Shown piece by piece: positions 1 to 8,386 of a DNA stretch of 38,090 nucleotides (its first letter is position 1; every line of letters begins with the position of its first letter). The position numbers and the translations under genes were made by a program. A model generated the notes under the pieces. It worked only from the letters and a program-made list of their open reading frames with translations. It ran no database searches and had not been told where the DNA came from. This DNA is from an uncultured Armatimonadota bacterium (GTDB taxonomy: Bacteria > Armatimonadota > Fimbriimonadia > Fimbriimonadales > Fimbriimonadaceae): contig CALMEF010000276.1 of NCBI GenBank assembly GCA_937862825.1, positions 1 through 38,090 on the forward strand, read 5' to 3'.

Positions 1-1
1 G

Positions 2-472
2 ATCGAAGGGGCCGCTCGCGATGAACTGCGAACAATGCATCAAAACAACGTTCGAGTATGTGTCGCTGGACGACGCACAGAACTGCCACCTGGGTTGCAG
101 GCTGCGCTTGAACACGGCATCGAAACGACGCAGAACAACACTGGAATCACGTTCACCCTCGCTGTCAACTACGGGGGCAGAGCCGAAGTTGTTGATGCAG
201 TAAAGTCCCTGGTCTCCGAGCACGTTCCCGTCGACATGATTGACGAGGCCGCAATTGGTGCAAGACTTTATAACCCAGACCACCCCGAACCAGATTTGAT
301 GATCCGCACGGCTGGGGAGATGCGGTGGAGCAACTTTCTGCTTTGGCAAGGCGCCTACTGTGAGTTGTTTGTTACAGAGAAGACGTGGCCCGAGTTCGAT
401 CGAGAGGCGCTCATTGAGGCCTGCCTGTCCTTTCAGGACCGAACACGAAAGTTCGGCGCTCTGGCCGAATAA
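2..472 (+). CDS. uppS: Undecaprenyl diphosphate synthase, C-terminal part
   Basis: This is the last 156 residues of a cis-prenyltransferase, whose start lies before the window; the frame is open from base 2. The enzyme adds isoprene units to farnesyl diphosphate to make the C55 lipid carrier for peptidoglycan and other surface polymers, acting at the cytoplasmic face of the membrane. The visible part carries the family signatures NYGGR and IRTAGEMRWSNFLLWQ; in known UppS enzymes the arginines and serine of the second block bind the diphosphate of isopentenyl diphosphate. E. coli UppS is about 253 residues, so roughly 100 residues are missing. The family call is secure. Its operon partners, often cdsA or frr, would lie to the left and cannot be seen. 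Confidence 0.95.
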   Translation: MEGAARDELRTMHQNNVRVCVAGRRTELPPGLQAALEHGIETTQNNTGITFTLAVNYGGRAEVVDAVKSLVSEHVPVDMIDEAAIGARLYNPDHPEPDLMIRTAGEMRWSNFLLWQGAYCELFVTEKTWPEFDREALIEACLSFQDRTRKFGALAE

Positions 473-500
473 GAAAGGCCCCGCGTTAGCGGAGCCTTTC
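473..500. terminator. Probable rho-independent terminator after uppS
   Basis: A hairpin begins directly after the uppS stop codon. The arms GAAAGGC-C-CCGC and GCGG-A-GCCTTTC pair around a GTTA loop with one mismatch. The following plus-strand sequence is only moderately T-rich. It lies between two genes that converge, so it may serve both. Confidence 0.6.
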
Positions 501-525
501 CATTGTTTGGGTTAGTTACGCGACC

Positions 526-2871
526 TTACGGCAGCGGGTACACCCAGACGTTCAGCCAATCAATCTCAGTGAGCCAGCCATCTTGTGCCGGATCCTCATC
601 GTTGATCGGTGAAGTCACGAAGCGCGGCCAGATATCTCCACCTGTGGAGATGTATTGCTCGCCTTGACGATAGCCAAAGAGGTACGCGCTCGTCTGACTT
701 GCAACACTTCCTGCTGCGATTGTCCAACTTGTATTCGTGGAGTTCCAGTAGTACAACTGAGCCTGAAGGCCTGGTCGTGCTACACGATAGATCGGATAGC
801 AATAGACATCCGAGTTTTGATCAGACCAACCCGTTGAGTGGAATACGACATCCGTCGTCAGGCTTGTCGGATCGTTAAACAAGGAGTAGAAGTTGCCATC
901 TGCTGCGCAGACGTCCTGCCATGTTCCAGCAAACTCCTCGCCAGCATAGATGGACCAAAGGCCAGTCAAGCACACCCAGTTACCAATACTCAACTGAACC
1001 GTTCGGGTGATTGTCGCACCGGTGAAGCAGTTTCGGAAGGAAACCGTTCCCGTGTGCAACCCGAGCGGAAGCGAGTTGGCGTTGGCGTTGGTCGTTGCGG
1101 TCACGTTAGCAGTTTGGCCTTGATACAAGGTTCCACCGCTACTGCTCAAGGTCAACCAGGAAACGTCGTCAGTTGCTTCCCAGACATAGCCCGTGTGGTT
1201 GGCGTGACCCACCGTCCACGACGTGCCGATGCCCGATGCATTGCCCTGCTGTCGCAGGTATAGGCCGTTGCTGCCCGCAACGGTCATTGCTGGCGGGACG
1301 AGACCGTTGCCGACGCTCGCGTGAATCCGCGTTCGCCAGTTTCCGCCTGTACCATGGTATTCACCCGTCACCCACATCTTGGTGGGAGTCGTGTTGCCTC
1401 CAGGTCCATTGAAGAAGTCGTCCCAGTCCATGCTGCCACCAGCATAGTCACCGTAGCGATTCGAACCGTTCGGACCTAAACCTCCAGCCATGACGATGTT
1501 GTTGTAGTAGACGAAGTCGTCATACCAAGCGACATCAACTGAAGGATTCCAGCCTGGGCCAGCAAATGAGTGGACCAGTGCCACATTACCGCGATAGTCC
1601 GGGACCGGACACGGCATGGTGACGTTGTAACCAGCACCGTACTTGTAGTTTGACGACAAGAGATGAGTGCCGTTCCACGGGTTCAGGGCATCAAGCCGTG
1701 CACCCATCTCACCGCCAACGTTCAGGTTGTAAGCCAAGTACATGGCCCACTTCCCACGTGTGAAGTCATATGTCACACGAGCGTCCATGCCACGACAGTC
1801 AAAGCCATATCCTGGACCAATATTGTTCGCACCGGGTGCCAGGGCGTACGCTGCAACCGCATAATCAGCGGAAGTGAACGTGCCCGCCCCAAAGGGATCA
1901 TCCATTCGGAACACCCTGAGGCTGTTTCCACCTCCGGAGCCTGACGACACCATAAAGTCGGTGTTTCCACCGTTCGCATACATGTCGCAAATTCGCGTGG
2001 TAAAGGCGGCCGGGAACACGTAGTACCAGGAAGCCGTTCCCGCATACATCTGGGCCTTGTTCATGACCGACATGACCGTGCCGCGGTAGTTTCCTGAGCT
2101 CCAAGAGTATTGGTTGCCGGCTGCGTACAGAGCGTTAACTCCGTATCCCAAGTCGGCGTAGTCGCACCAGGTTTGGTCGCCTGAGTAATACCAATCCATT
2201 CCAACTGCGTAGAGCCACCAGCCAGAGGTCATCGGGTTAGAACCGTTGGAGACCAGCATGAGCAGTACGGAGTTTCGAGGATTGCTGCTTCGAGCATGAA
2301 TCATCATCGTCCAACGTTGATAGTAAGGATCGTAAATGACCTTGGGGTCGAAAAGGAACCAGCCGCTAAAGCCGCCTACCCAAGCCGAAAAGTTGTTTGC
2401 GTACAGTTCGTTACCGCATTTGTCGTAAAAAGCAAACCGGCTGTTCACAACCTGAACAATATGCCCGCCACCTACGGCTGCATCGGGATCGGGAGGAGTC
2501 AGATTGGTTTGGCTGATGCCATCAAATCCGACAACACCTGTTCCGGCGTCCGGCTCAAGCGCATTTGGGGTCGCTTCGACTCTCGTAGGTTCGATGGGAT
2601 TGGGCCAGTTGTTCTCCAACTTGCCGATGTACTTGTCCTTCTTGATGCTCGGGTTCAAAATCCCGGGAATAGACAAACTTTGTCGCGGAGCAGTTGCTAC
2701 CGAAATGACCTGAAGCGCTTTCTGAGTAACGCGCTTCTTAATCAGTTCAGGGTTACGCCATTCCGCTTCAGGCCCGGGAACGAAGTCCTTCGGGGTTGAA
2801 GCAGGTGGATCGCTAGCAACTGCGAAAACTGCCACCCCAGCGAGGGCGGCGATAAGCAATCGTTTTAACAC
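526..2871 (-). CDS. Large secreted beta-rich protein with C-terminal shared domain
   Basis: An exported protein of about 781 residues and unknown function. I place the start at a GTG (2869-2871) because GGAGGA lies 6 nt before it and a clean signal peptide (KRLLIAALAGVAVFAVA) follows at once; an upstream ATG at 2988 would add 39 residues with no such features. Residues of roughly 80-540 contain a long Trp/Tyr/Gly-rich region with blocks such as PPDPDAAVGGGHIVQVVNS and DPKVIYDPYYQRW, which resemble uncharacterised secreted proteins with propeller-like repeats. Around 545-630 there is a BACON/Ig-like segment (WLTLSSSGGTL). The last 148 residues form a separate domain shared with the protein at 14786-16159, including PINDEDPAQDGWL. 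Likely an extracellular or cell-surface protein; no enzymatic motif was recognised. Confidence 0.85.
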   Translation of the reverse strand: MLKRLLIAALAGVAVFAVASDPPASTPKDFVPGPEAEWRNPELIKKRVTQKALQVISVATAPRQSLSIPGILNPSIKKDKYIGKLENNWPNPIEPTRVEATPNALEPDAGTGVVGFDGISQTNLTPPDPDAAVGGGHIVQVVNSRFAFYDKCGNELYANNFSAWVGGFSGWFLFDPKVIYDPYYQRWTMMIHARSSNPRNSVLLMLVSNGSNPMTSGWWLYAVGMDWYYSGDQTWCDYADLGYGVNALYAAGNQYSWSSGNYRGTVMSVMNKAQMYAGTASWYYVFPAAFTTRICDMYANGGNTDFMVSSGSGGGNSLRVFRMDDPFGAGTFTSADYAVAAYALAPGANNIGPGYGFDCRGMDARVTYDFTRGKWAMYLAYNLNVGGEMGARLDALNPWNGTHLLSSNYKYGAGYNVTMPCPVPDYRGNVALVHSFAGPGWNPSVDVAWYDDFVYYNNIVMAGGLGPNGSNRYGDYAGGSMDWDDFFNGPGGNTTPTKMWVTGEYHGTGGNWRTRIHASVGNGLVPPAMTVAGSNGLYLRQQGNASGIGTSWTVGHANHTGYVWEATDDVSWLTLSSSGGTLYQGQTANVTATTNANANSLPLGLHTGTVSFRNCFTGATITRTVQLSIGNWVCLTGLWSIYAGEEFAGTWQDVCAADGNFYSLFNDPTSLTTDVVFHSTGWSDQNSDVYCYPIYRVARPGLQAQLYYWNSTNTSWTIAAGSVASQTSAYLFGYRQGEQYISTGGDIWPRFVTSPINDEDPAQDGWLTEIDWLNVWVYPLP

Positions 2872-3008
2872 TGCATTTCCTCCATTCAAAATCGCTCGGA
2901 GGCTGTTCCCCCGAACTTCAACGTACATGATACACCGGAATCTTGCGCACCCCCAAGCAAAATTGCCAATCCTGGGAACATTCTTCATGAGAAATTTGAC
3001 AACTCAAG

Positions 3009-3014
3009 TAAAGT
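3009..3014 (+). promoter_or_regulatory. -10-like hexamer, leaderless start of shikimate-dehydrogenase-like gene
   Basis: TAAAGT ends 6 nt before the GTG start at 3021, which would place transcription initiation at the start codon. No Shine-Dalgarno sequence is present. The same spacing recurs before three other genes in the window (see findings). Confidence 0.4.
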
Positions 3015-3020
3015 TGCCGA

Positions 3021-3809
3021 GTGGTTTTGGGGGTTCTCGGCGAATTTGAACCTGAAAGTTTGCTTGGTCAAGCGGTCAGAGCCGTTCTTAAGGAAAGCCA
3101 AATCCAGCCCCTCTTCGCAAACGTTTCTGGGCCTGAAGTCCCAGGACTCGTCCAAGAATGGTCCGACCAGGGTGCATTCGGTGCGCTCGTTCTTCCGCCT
3201 CTACGGGCGGACGCGGCAAGGGTTGCAGAACGCTTTTTCAGCGTACGACATTCGTTGGGAGCAGCAAACGCGTTGAGATTCACCTCAAGTGGCGTCTTTG
3301 GATTCAATACGGAGTCGGACGGATTCTGGTCGCAAGTCGCTGATATCGCGCCCTCAACGGCGCTTGTCTTAGGTGCGGGCCCCGCCGCAAGGACGGCTTG
3401 CTTGACCCTTCTCGCCAACGGGTGGAAGGTGAAGTTGTGGAATCGCACGCTGGCAAAGTCGAGAGTTTTTGGAGCCGCCCTGGCCAGCCTAGGTGAAGTC
3501 AAGTTCGCTCACGAAGCGGATCCTTCGGGATGCGGGTTGGTCGTTAACGCCACGCCGCTTGGCGCACGCGCCGGAGAACACCCTCCGGTGATTTGGACGA
3601 AAGCCGGACCCCGCACCGCCGCTTTCGATTTCGTGCTCAGGCATGTACAAACAGAGTTTCTCCGTGCAGCAAGTCTCCGAGGATTACAGACTATCGATGG
3701 TCGAGAATGCCTGTGCGAAACCCTCGCACTCGCCGTTGAAGCCGCCACGGACTCCAAAGTAAATCGGATGGCAATTCGCCGCGCTTTGGGGATCAGCGCT
3801 GACGCCTGA
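3021..3809 (+). CDS. Shikimate dehydrogenase-like protein with altered active site
   Basis: A 262-residue protein with the shikimate/quinate dehydrogenase fold. The C-terminal NADP-binding half is clear: VLGAGPAARTACLTLLANGW (about 112-131), WNRT, VVNATPLGA. The N-terminal substrate half is worn. The block that normally reads NVTxPxK is ALVLPPLRAD, so the catalytic Lys appears as Arg. The usual NTD.xGF reads NTESDGF, so the catalytic Asp appears displaced or replaced by Glu. The HSxSP substrate motif at the N-terminus is not visible. The Asn of GAxNxL is kept. It may be a paralogue with another substrate, or a poor dehydrogenase; a standard aroE could be elsewhere. The start is a GTG with no Shine-Dalgarno but a -10-like hexamer just upstream. 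It converges with the LptD-like gene and overlaps it by 17 nt. Confidence 0.75.
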   Translation: MVLGVLGEFEPESLLGQAVRAVLKESQIQPLFANVSGPEVPGLVQEWSDQGAFGALVLPPLRADAARVAERFFSVRHSLGAANALRFTSSGVFGFNTESDGFWSQVADIAPSTALVLGAGPAARTACLTLLANGWKVKLWNRTLAKSRVFGAALASLGEVKFAHEADPSGCGLVVNATPLGARAGEHPPVIWTKAGPRTAAFDFVLRHVQTEFLRAASLRGLQTIDGRECLCETLALAVEAATDSKVNRMAIRRALGISADA

Positions 3810-5286
3810 TCCTGCGATCAATTGCTTCGAACAAGTCGTCGGTGCGCAAGCGAATTCCAAAGTTCAACGAACTCGGGAACTTGCGCCAGATAACAAACGG
3901 CTCCAGACAACCGGCCACCTGCTTCAGTGACAGTTCGTGATCGTAGAATCGGCTTCGGCGAGGATCATACTTGGAAAGAAACGAGACCTTTGTTGAACCA
4001 CCGATCAAGTCAAATCTCGTATTGATGGATTCCATCGTGAACGGAAGATCGGTCTGAAGGAACGGATTGCCCGTATCAGCGGCCCTTGTGTAGGAACCCG
4101 ACAACCTGAGCCACTTGGATGGACTATGGGAAACTCCAAAGGTCCCGCTAACCCACCCATAGTTGTCTCCCGAACCTAAGTACGATTCCGTGTCCAGTCG
4201 TAAGAAGGCATCCGTCCGGGGATTGACCGACTCTAATCCAATCACGGTTGCGCCCAATGAAAGTCGGGACCTAAAGGGTCCGTCGGTGTATCCGATCCGC
4301 TGATATTTGGCCTGAGCAGCGTATCCAACGGTTTTGTTGCCTTCAGCCAACCCAAATCCCACCTCCAGGGGTGCGGTCAGCGTGTCGCGGGTTTGTCGCC
4401 CAGGGATTCCCTGATTCAAGGCACCGCCGATCGTAAGCCCCCTGTACTGAGCGGTGATTTGCTCAAACTCAGAGCGAAGAGAGAGGTTGTTGACATTCTC
4501 CAGAAAGCCATATGGTGATCTCTCAGAAAATGTCGACAGCGGAAGCCTGAAGTTACCTGGGCTGTAGCCAAACTCCAGTGCGCCCCCTAGGGGTCGTTGG
4601 GGAAATGCTTGGATCGATGCGCTCAGACCCAGTCCCCTCGAAAGTCCGAAGGACGACGCCCAAGCGGCACCGACCGTGCCATCTCGGTTCATCGACACCG
4701 TTGGGAAAGCGATGCCCTCCTTACGTGGGCCCAGGTTGAACCGGTAGGTTGGCACAGTAACTACCCTTTTGCCTCGAAAGAAGAGGCTGGCACGTCGCGC
4801 AACGCCCCTCTTGGCATCGGTCACCTCAATTGAACTTGCGCGAATCTCCAACAACGGCGGCGATTCCGCGCAAGGCGACAGGACTGCGTCAGAAAGTCTC
4901 CATCGGTTCGACTCCACGACGGCTTCTCGACCGGATACGGAGAATCGATACGCGGATCCGTAAACGTCAGTCGCAGATCCGGTACGGTTGCGCCAGTCAA
5001 ACACGAACTTGGTTGCTCGCAGCGTGCCGTCTGGATCTACAATTTGGACATCGCCTTCGGCAACACCGAACCGCTCGGTGTCTTCGAGATAGAGCACCAG
5101 CGATTTCGCGCGACATTCGGTTCCGTCGTACCGTGCAACGACTCCCTCACTGAAAATCAAGCGTTTTGGATTGACCTCAACCCGCTTATGATTCCATTCG
5201 ACAACCAGGGTGCCATCGACAACTTCAACCTGCGGTTTTTGCGGAAGTTGTTGCAAGATGCCTTCTGGGAGCGTGATGAACGGCAT
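3793..5286 (-). CDS. LptD/OstA-like outer-membrane protein
   Basis: A protein of about 497 residues. The N-terminal 110 residues (VVDGTLVVEWNHKRVEVNPK, VVARYDGTECRAKSLVLYL, VEGD-type strands) match the OstA/LptA beta-jellyroll. The rest is a series of alternating amphipathic strands typical of a beta-barrel, with the LptD-like block VPTYRFNLGPRKEGIAFPT and a C-terminal barrel rich in aromatic strand ends. In proteobacteria LptD inserts lipopolysaccharide into the outer membrane; here the molecule moved is unknown. It is shorter than E. coli LptD (784). The start is uncertain: ATG at 5286 has a -10-like TAAAAT 8 nt upstream, while TTG at 5304 adds six residues. No convincing signal peptide is seen with either, which is odd for an outer-membrane protein. 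It is transcribed divergently from the sigma factor gene. Confidence 0.8.
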   Translation of the reverse strand: MPFITLPEGILQQLPQKPQVEVVDGTLVVEWNHKRVEVNPKRLIFSEGVVARYDGTECRAKSLVLYLEDTERFGVAEGDVQIVDPDGTLRATKFVFDWRNRTGSATDVYGSAYRFSVSGREAVVESNRWRLSDAVLSPCAESPPLLEIRASSIEVTDAKRGVARRASLFFRGKRVVTVPTYRFNLGPRKEGIAFPTVSMNRDGTVGAAWASSFGLSRGLGLSASIQAFPQRPLGGALEFGYSPGNFRLPLSTFSERSPYGFLENVNNLSLRSEFEQITAQYRGLTIGGALNQGIPGRQTRDTLTAPLEVGFGLAEGNKTVGYAAQAKYQRIGYTDGPFRSRLSLGATVIGLESVNPRTDAFLRLDTESYLGSGDNYGWVSGTFGVSHSPSKWLRLSGSYTRAADTGNPFLQTDLPFTMESINTRFDLIGGSTKVSFLSKYDPRRSRFYDHELSLKQVAGCLEPFVIWRKFPSSLNFGIRLRTDDLFEAIDRRIRRQR

Positions 5287-5294
5287 CAAAGTCG

Positions 5295-5300
5295 ATTTTA
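5295..5300 (-). promoter_or_regulatory. -10-like hexamer upstream of LptD-like gene
   Basis: TAAAAT on the minus strand lies 8 nt before the ATG at 5286. There is no clear -35 and no Shine-Dalgarno. It supports 5286 as the start. Confidence 0.3.
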
Positions 5301-5373
5301 CCAATACGATTGCGAGGTGAACGCATTTGGGTTTGTGCTACGTCCGTGTTATCATAGAGATTGAGGTTTGAAG

Positions 5374-5931
5374 ATGGTTGATGCAAAACTGACCGGAATG
5401 GGAAGAGCGGAGGCTCTGTTTGAAGAGTCAACTTGGGTTAGCCGCTGTCGTCAAGGTGATGAAACCGCCCTTGGCCTGTTGATCGCCCGTCATCGTGCAC
5501 GCCTGATTCGAACCGCAGCAAACCTCCTGCGTGATCGACACGAAGCAGAGGACGTCGCCCAAGAAGCGTTTTTAAAAGCCTTCCGAGAACTTGGTCGGCT
5601 ACGCGACGATCGCGCCTTCAGCGGTTACATCTACCGAATCTGTGTCCGGCTATGCATGGATCGCCTACGTTTGAAGCGGGCTGAACCAGGCGAGTTTGAT
5701 CGAATCCAGGATCACGATGGACCATCGATAGAAAATCGCGTCGTTATTGCTCGAATTCTCGACCAACTTCCCTACGACTTGCGTACAACTCTTGTGTTGC
5801 GAGAAATGGAGCAGTTGAGTTATGAAGAGGTCGCCGAGGCGATGCATGTTCCGATAGGCACCGTGCGGTCAAGACTCCACACTGCGCGTGAGCGATTCCG
5901 AAAACTTTGGGTAGAGGCGGTTGGAGAATGA
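5374..5931 (+). CDS. ECF-type RNA polymerase sigma factor
   Basis: A 185-residue extracytoplasmic-function sigma factor. Region 2 spans about residues 33-100 (RDRHEAEDVAQEAFLKAF, then the DNA-melting and -10 contact helix around YIYRICVRLCMDRLR). Region 4 spans about 125-178 with the helix-turn-helix LSYEEVAEAMHVPIGTVRSR. There is no sigma 1.1 or region 3, as expected for this class. ATG at 5374 is preferred to TTG at 5368 because GAGG lies 7 nt before it. TATCAT at 5350-5355 is a possible -10 element. The next gene, which overlaps by 4 nt (ATGA), encodes a zinc-type anti-sigma factor, so the pair probably answers an envelope signal. What it regulates is not shown; the downstream membrane and transport genes are candidates. 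Confidence 0.95.
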   Translation: MVDAKLTGMGRAEALFEESTWVSRCRQGDETALGLLIARHRARLIRTAANLLRDRHEAEDVAQEAFLKAFRELGRLRDDRAFSGYIYRICVRLCMDRLRLKRAEPGEFDRIQDHDGPSIENRVVIARILDQLPYDLRTTLVLREMEQLSYEEVAEAMHVPIGTVRSRLHTARERFRKLWVEAVGE

Positions 5932-6368
5932 AGATTCCTTGCGGTTTCTACGCTTGGCTTGAAGGCCAGAGCCATCGGCGCGTGTTCGGTCGCTTGGCTT
6001 CCGTCGTAAGTGATCGACACACCATTTCTTGCTCCGATTGTTCAAGTGATCGCGAAGAGTTGAGTCTTGCTCTTGATATGCTTCGCGGTTCATCGATGGA
6101 CTTCGAGCCGTCTCCGCAGTTCGATGAGCGCCTGCTTCGCCGCGTCCAAGTTGATCGCGTTAGACACAGCCTCAACTATTGGTCACCTGCATTTGTCGGT
6201 GCCGCCGTTGCCGCCTTGGTGATTCTAACCGCGATCCAAATCGTTTCAGGTCCTGCCGAAATGCCCTCAATCAAGTTCGGCAATGGTCGTGCTCCTGAGG
6301 CTCGCAACACGCTCTCGTCTGAAGCGAGTTACCTGCCCACATTGGCACCGCGTATGCTTGATCAATGA
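5928..6368 (+). CDS. Zinc-type (ZAS-like) anti-sigma factor, single-pass membrane protein
   Basis: A 146-residue protein starting at the ATG that overlaps the sigma factor stop codon. Residues 31-38 read H-TIS-C-SD-C, which is the Hx3Cx2C zinc motif of the ZAS anti-sigma family, in which this segment binds and sequesters the partner sigma factor. A single membrane helix follows at about 85-107 (AFVGAAVAALVILTAIQIV), leaving a short C-terminal tail outside. The layout, a cytoplasmic zinc domain plus one membrane span, together with the overlap with an ECF sigma gene, makes the function fairly safe although the overall sequence is divergent. Some ZAS proteins sense redox change through the Cys pair and others are cut by proteases; which applies here is unknown. 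Confidence 0.8.
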   Translation: MKIPCGFYAWLEGQSHRRVFGRLASVVSDRHTISCSDCSSDREELSLALDMLRGSSMDFEPSPQFDERLLRRVQVDRVRHSLNYWSPAFVGAAVAALVILTAIQIVSGPAEMPSIKFGNGRAPEARNTLSSEASYLPTLAPRMLDQ

Positions 6369-7909
6369 CGCGGGGCCGAAGAGCAGCACTTGGTGCAATC
6401 TTCGGTGCCCTAATCGTTTTGGCCCTGCATCCGGCCTCGCGACACCTTTATCTTCCCGCTGCGAGGGCATGGGGCCCGTCGCCAGCGCTCTCCACCTCGA
6501 AGTGGACTAATGCGGGACTGCTCCCTCGTCGGGTCCGGTCACTTTCTGACGCTTCCGCTTGGCTTTCCGACGCCTGCGAGCGCTTGGTTACCAAGAGGCA
6601 ACGGAGTCCAGAGGAGATTCAAACCTTCATTGAAATCGCGACCAGAGCCGCAGCGTCTGACCCGACAAACGCCTTCTGGCTCCAAGTTCATGCGGTAATT
6701 CTCAATGCCTCGGGCGATCGTGATTCAGCGCTCGCGCTGTGGAGGCTCGCTGCACGCAAGGCGATGTGGAACGACTACCAGAGTCGGCGGTTCGAGACAG
6801 CCGCGGAAGAAGCGGAAAAGGCACATGGGAACCAGTCGTGGATTCGAGCAGCACTCTACCCTCGGAGATCAACTGCGGCGGTACGGCTCATTGAGGCCTA
6901 CTCTCGCCAAGTGCTTCAGAACGCGAGTCTGACTGATCCTCAGGGCCTGAAAATTCGCTACGATACACTGGCGAACGGAGAACTCATCCGAGATGGATCA
7001 CGCCATATTGGCATTGCTGAGTTGGGCGAAGCCATCATCGAGGCGGCTTCTCATCCTCCATCAATGGTTAGTACGCCAACGCCAAAGGGCCTTCTCCTCA
7101 GTAGGCTTGAGTTCATCAACTCGCTTAGAGAGCACGGGCTTCAAGTGGAGGCTGAGAACGCAAACCAGGCTCTTCTTGAGAATGAAGCCTGGCAGGCAAT
7201 GACCAACCGGGAGGACCCGAAAAGCACGTTTAGCAACTTTGCCCGCATTGCGGTTGCATCCAGTGTGCTTCCCATCTCCTTCCTCGTGTCGTCAATCTTT
7301 GGCTTATGTCTTTGGTGTCTTGGAACGTTTCTTCATCGCATTGAAAGCGCGAGACAAGTTTGTCGACCACCGTGGAGTGTCATTCTAGGGGTTTCTTTCG
7401 CCACCCTCGCCTATAGCGTGACTGGCCTATGGATTGCTGCTCTCACCACAGCGCTGGCTTTCGGGCTCCTCGCTATTGGACCTCCCAAGAAGCGATCTCG
7501 GCCTGATGGTGAGCTCGGGCCACTCTATCGCTTCATGCTCTTAGTGATCACCCTGGCCATGATCACGTTCATCGCGGGCTTCGTTGTCGGGGCATCAACT
7601 CCCGGGTTCTATGTCCTTGAGTCCATTGACGTCCCAAAGGAGTACAGAGACGGCTCCACGCTCTACCTCGGCTTGGTAGGTGTTTGCCTGGTCTTCAGCC
7701 TGCTTCTCGCTCCTGCCTGGGCTCTGGTTCACCGGATTGAGACGAGTCAAGTTCTGGCTAAGACTTTCCGCGAACTCGGTATCAGCCTCGCCGTAATAGG
7801 CCTCGTTCTCTCGGTCATAGCTGGCCCCGCGGCCGTCTTCGCTGACCTTTCAGTTCGAGAGCCGTTGAGCCAGATCCTTACCAATGAGTCGCTGTACTAC
7901 CTCAAGTAA
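6365..7909 (+). CDS. Membrane protein of unknown function in sigma factor operon
   Basis: A 514-residue protein starting with ATG that overlaps the anti-sigma stop codon by 4 nt. An N-terminal hydrophobic stretch (about 7-25) acts as a signal anchor. A largely helical soluble region follows; residues 80-155 have TPR-like spacing (ATRAAASDPTNAFW, SALALWRLAAR). Five hydrophobic stretches lie at about 298-322, 335-373, 386-410, 431-455 and 467-493. I do not recognise the family. Because it is translationally coupled to the sigma/anti-sigma pair, it may be the envelope sensor or the main target of that system; this is inference from position only. Confidence 0.75.
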   Translation: MTRGRRAALGAIFGALIVLALHPASRHLYLPAARAWGPSPALSTSKWTNAGLLPRRVRSLSDASAWLSDACERLVTKRQRSPEEIQTFIEIATRAAASDPTNAFWLQVHAVILNASGDRDSALALWRLAARKAMWNDYQSRRFETAAEEAEKAHGNQSWIRAALYPRRSTAAVRLIEAYSRQVLQNASLTDPQGLKIRYDTLANGELIRDGSRHIGIAELGEAIIEAASHPPSMVSTPTPKGLLLSRLEFINSLREHGLQVEAENANQALLENEAWQAMTNREDPKSTFSNFARIAVASSVLPISFLVSSIFGLCLWCLGTFLHRIESARQVCRPPWSVILGVSFATLAYSVTGLWIAALTTALAFGLLAIGPPKKRSRPDGELGPLYRFMLLVITLAMITFIAGFVVGASTPGFYVLESIDVPKEYRDGSTLYLGLVGVCLVFSLLLAPAWALVHRIETSQVLAKTFRELGISLAVIGLVLSVIAGPAAVFADLSVREPLSQILTNESLYYLK

Positions 7910-7915
7910 CGCGGG

Positions 7916-7921
7916 TATAGT
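7916..7921 (+). promoter_or_regulatory. -10-like hexamer upstream of first TrkA-like gene
   Basis: TATAGT lies 12 nt before the ATG at 7934, inside the 24-nt gap after the preceding gene. There is no Shine-Dalgarno before that ATG. It may let the TrkA genes be read separately from the sigma operon. Confidence 0.3.
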
Positions 7922-7933
7922 TTGACGGCTCCC

Positions 7934-8386
7934 ATGAAGGTTGTTATCTTTGGTTGTGGGCGGACTGGCTCCACGCTTGCTCTCCAGTTGTCTGCGAAAG
8001 GACATCAGGTCACCATTATTGAGCAAAACCCAGCGGCCCTCCGTAGGCTGGGGAACGACCATAATTGCGAAATCGTCCTTGGCTCAGGTCTTGATGACGA
8101 CGCTCTTATTCGCTCGGGTATTGAATCTGCAGACGTGTTCTTTGCCTTGACGCGAGGGGACAACACCAACCTCATGGCTGCCCAGATCGTTCGCCTCAAG
8201 TATGGGTGTGAGAAAGTCTGCGTGAAGGTTGCGGACCCTCTCAGAGCGGACGCATACCGGAATATGGGCTACTTCTGCATCAACCCGGCTGCCCTAACCG
8301 CAGGAATGATGAGGGATTGGCTTGTGGGCACACCATACGAGCCCATTGATACCTACAACGTGCTGAACGAGGAGTTGAAAGTCTAA
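7934..8386 (+). CDS. TrkA-N (RCK) NAD-binding potassium-transport regulator
   Basis: A 150-residue protein consisting of one Rossmann RCK_N domain. The nucleotide motif GCGRTG sits at residues 7-12, with an acidic residue after strand 2 (TIIEQNP) that selects NAD(H) or ATP ribose. GSGLDDDALIRSGI and ALTRGDNTNLMAAQI are typical RCK_N blocks. It lacks the C-terminal RCK_C domain present in the next gene. Such proteins form octameric rings that gate Trk/Ktr potassium transporters in response to nucleotide binding. The stop codon overlaps the next ATG by 1 nt (TAATG), so the two are likely made together and may form a mixed ring, as proposed for the adjacent ceoB/ceoC pair of mycobacteria. No transporter subunit is in the window. 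ATG 7934 is preferred over TTG 7922. Confidence 0.9.
   Translation: MKVVIFGCGRTGSTLALQLSAKGHQVTIIEQNPAALRRLGNDHNCEIVLGSGLDDDALIRSGIESADVFFALTRGDNTNLMAAQIVRLKYGCEKVCVKVADPLRADAYRNMGYFCINPAALTAGMMRDWLVGTPYEPIDTYNVLNEELKV

Noticed and set aside
2296-2799. 167-codon frame opposite the first secreted protein
   Set aside because: It is antisense to a coding region with signal peptide and domain homology, and has no Shine-Dalgarno or recognisable motif.
2996-3014. TTGACA at 2996-3001 as -35 of the shikimate-dehydrogenase-like gene
   Set aside because: Only 7 nt separate it from the -10-like TAAAGT, and no other -10 stands at 16-18 nt.
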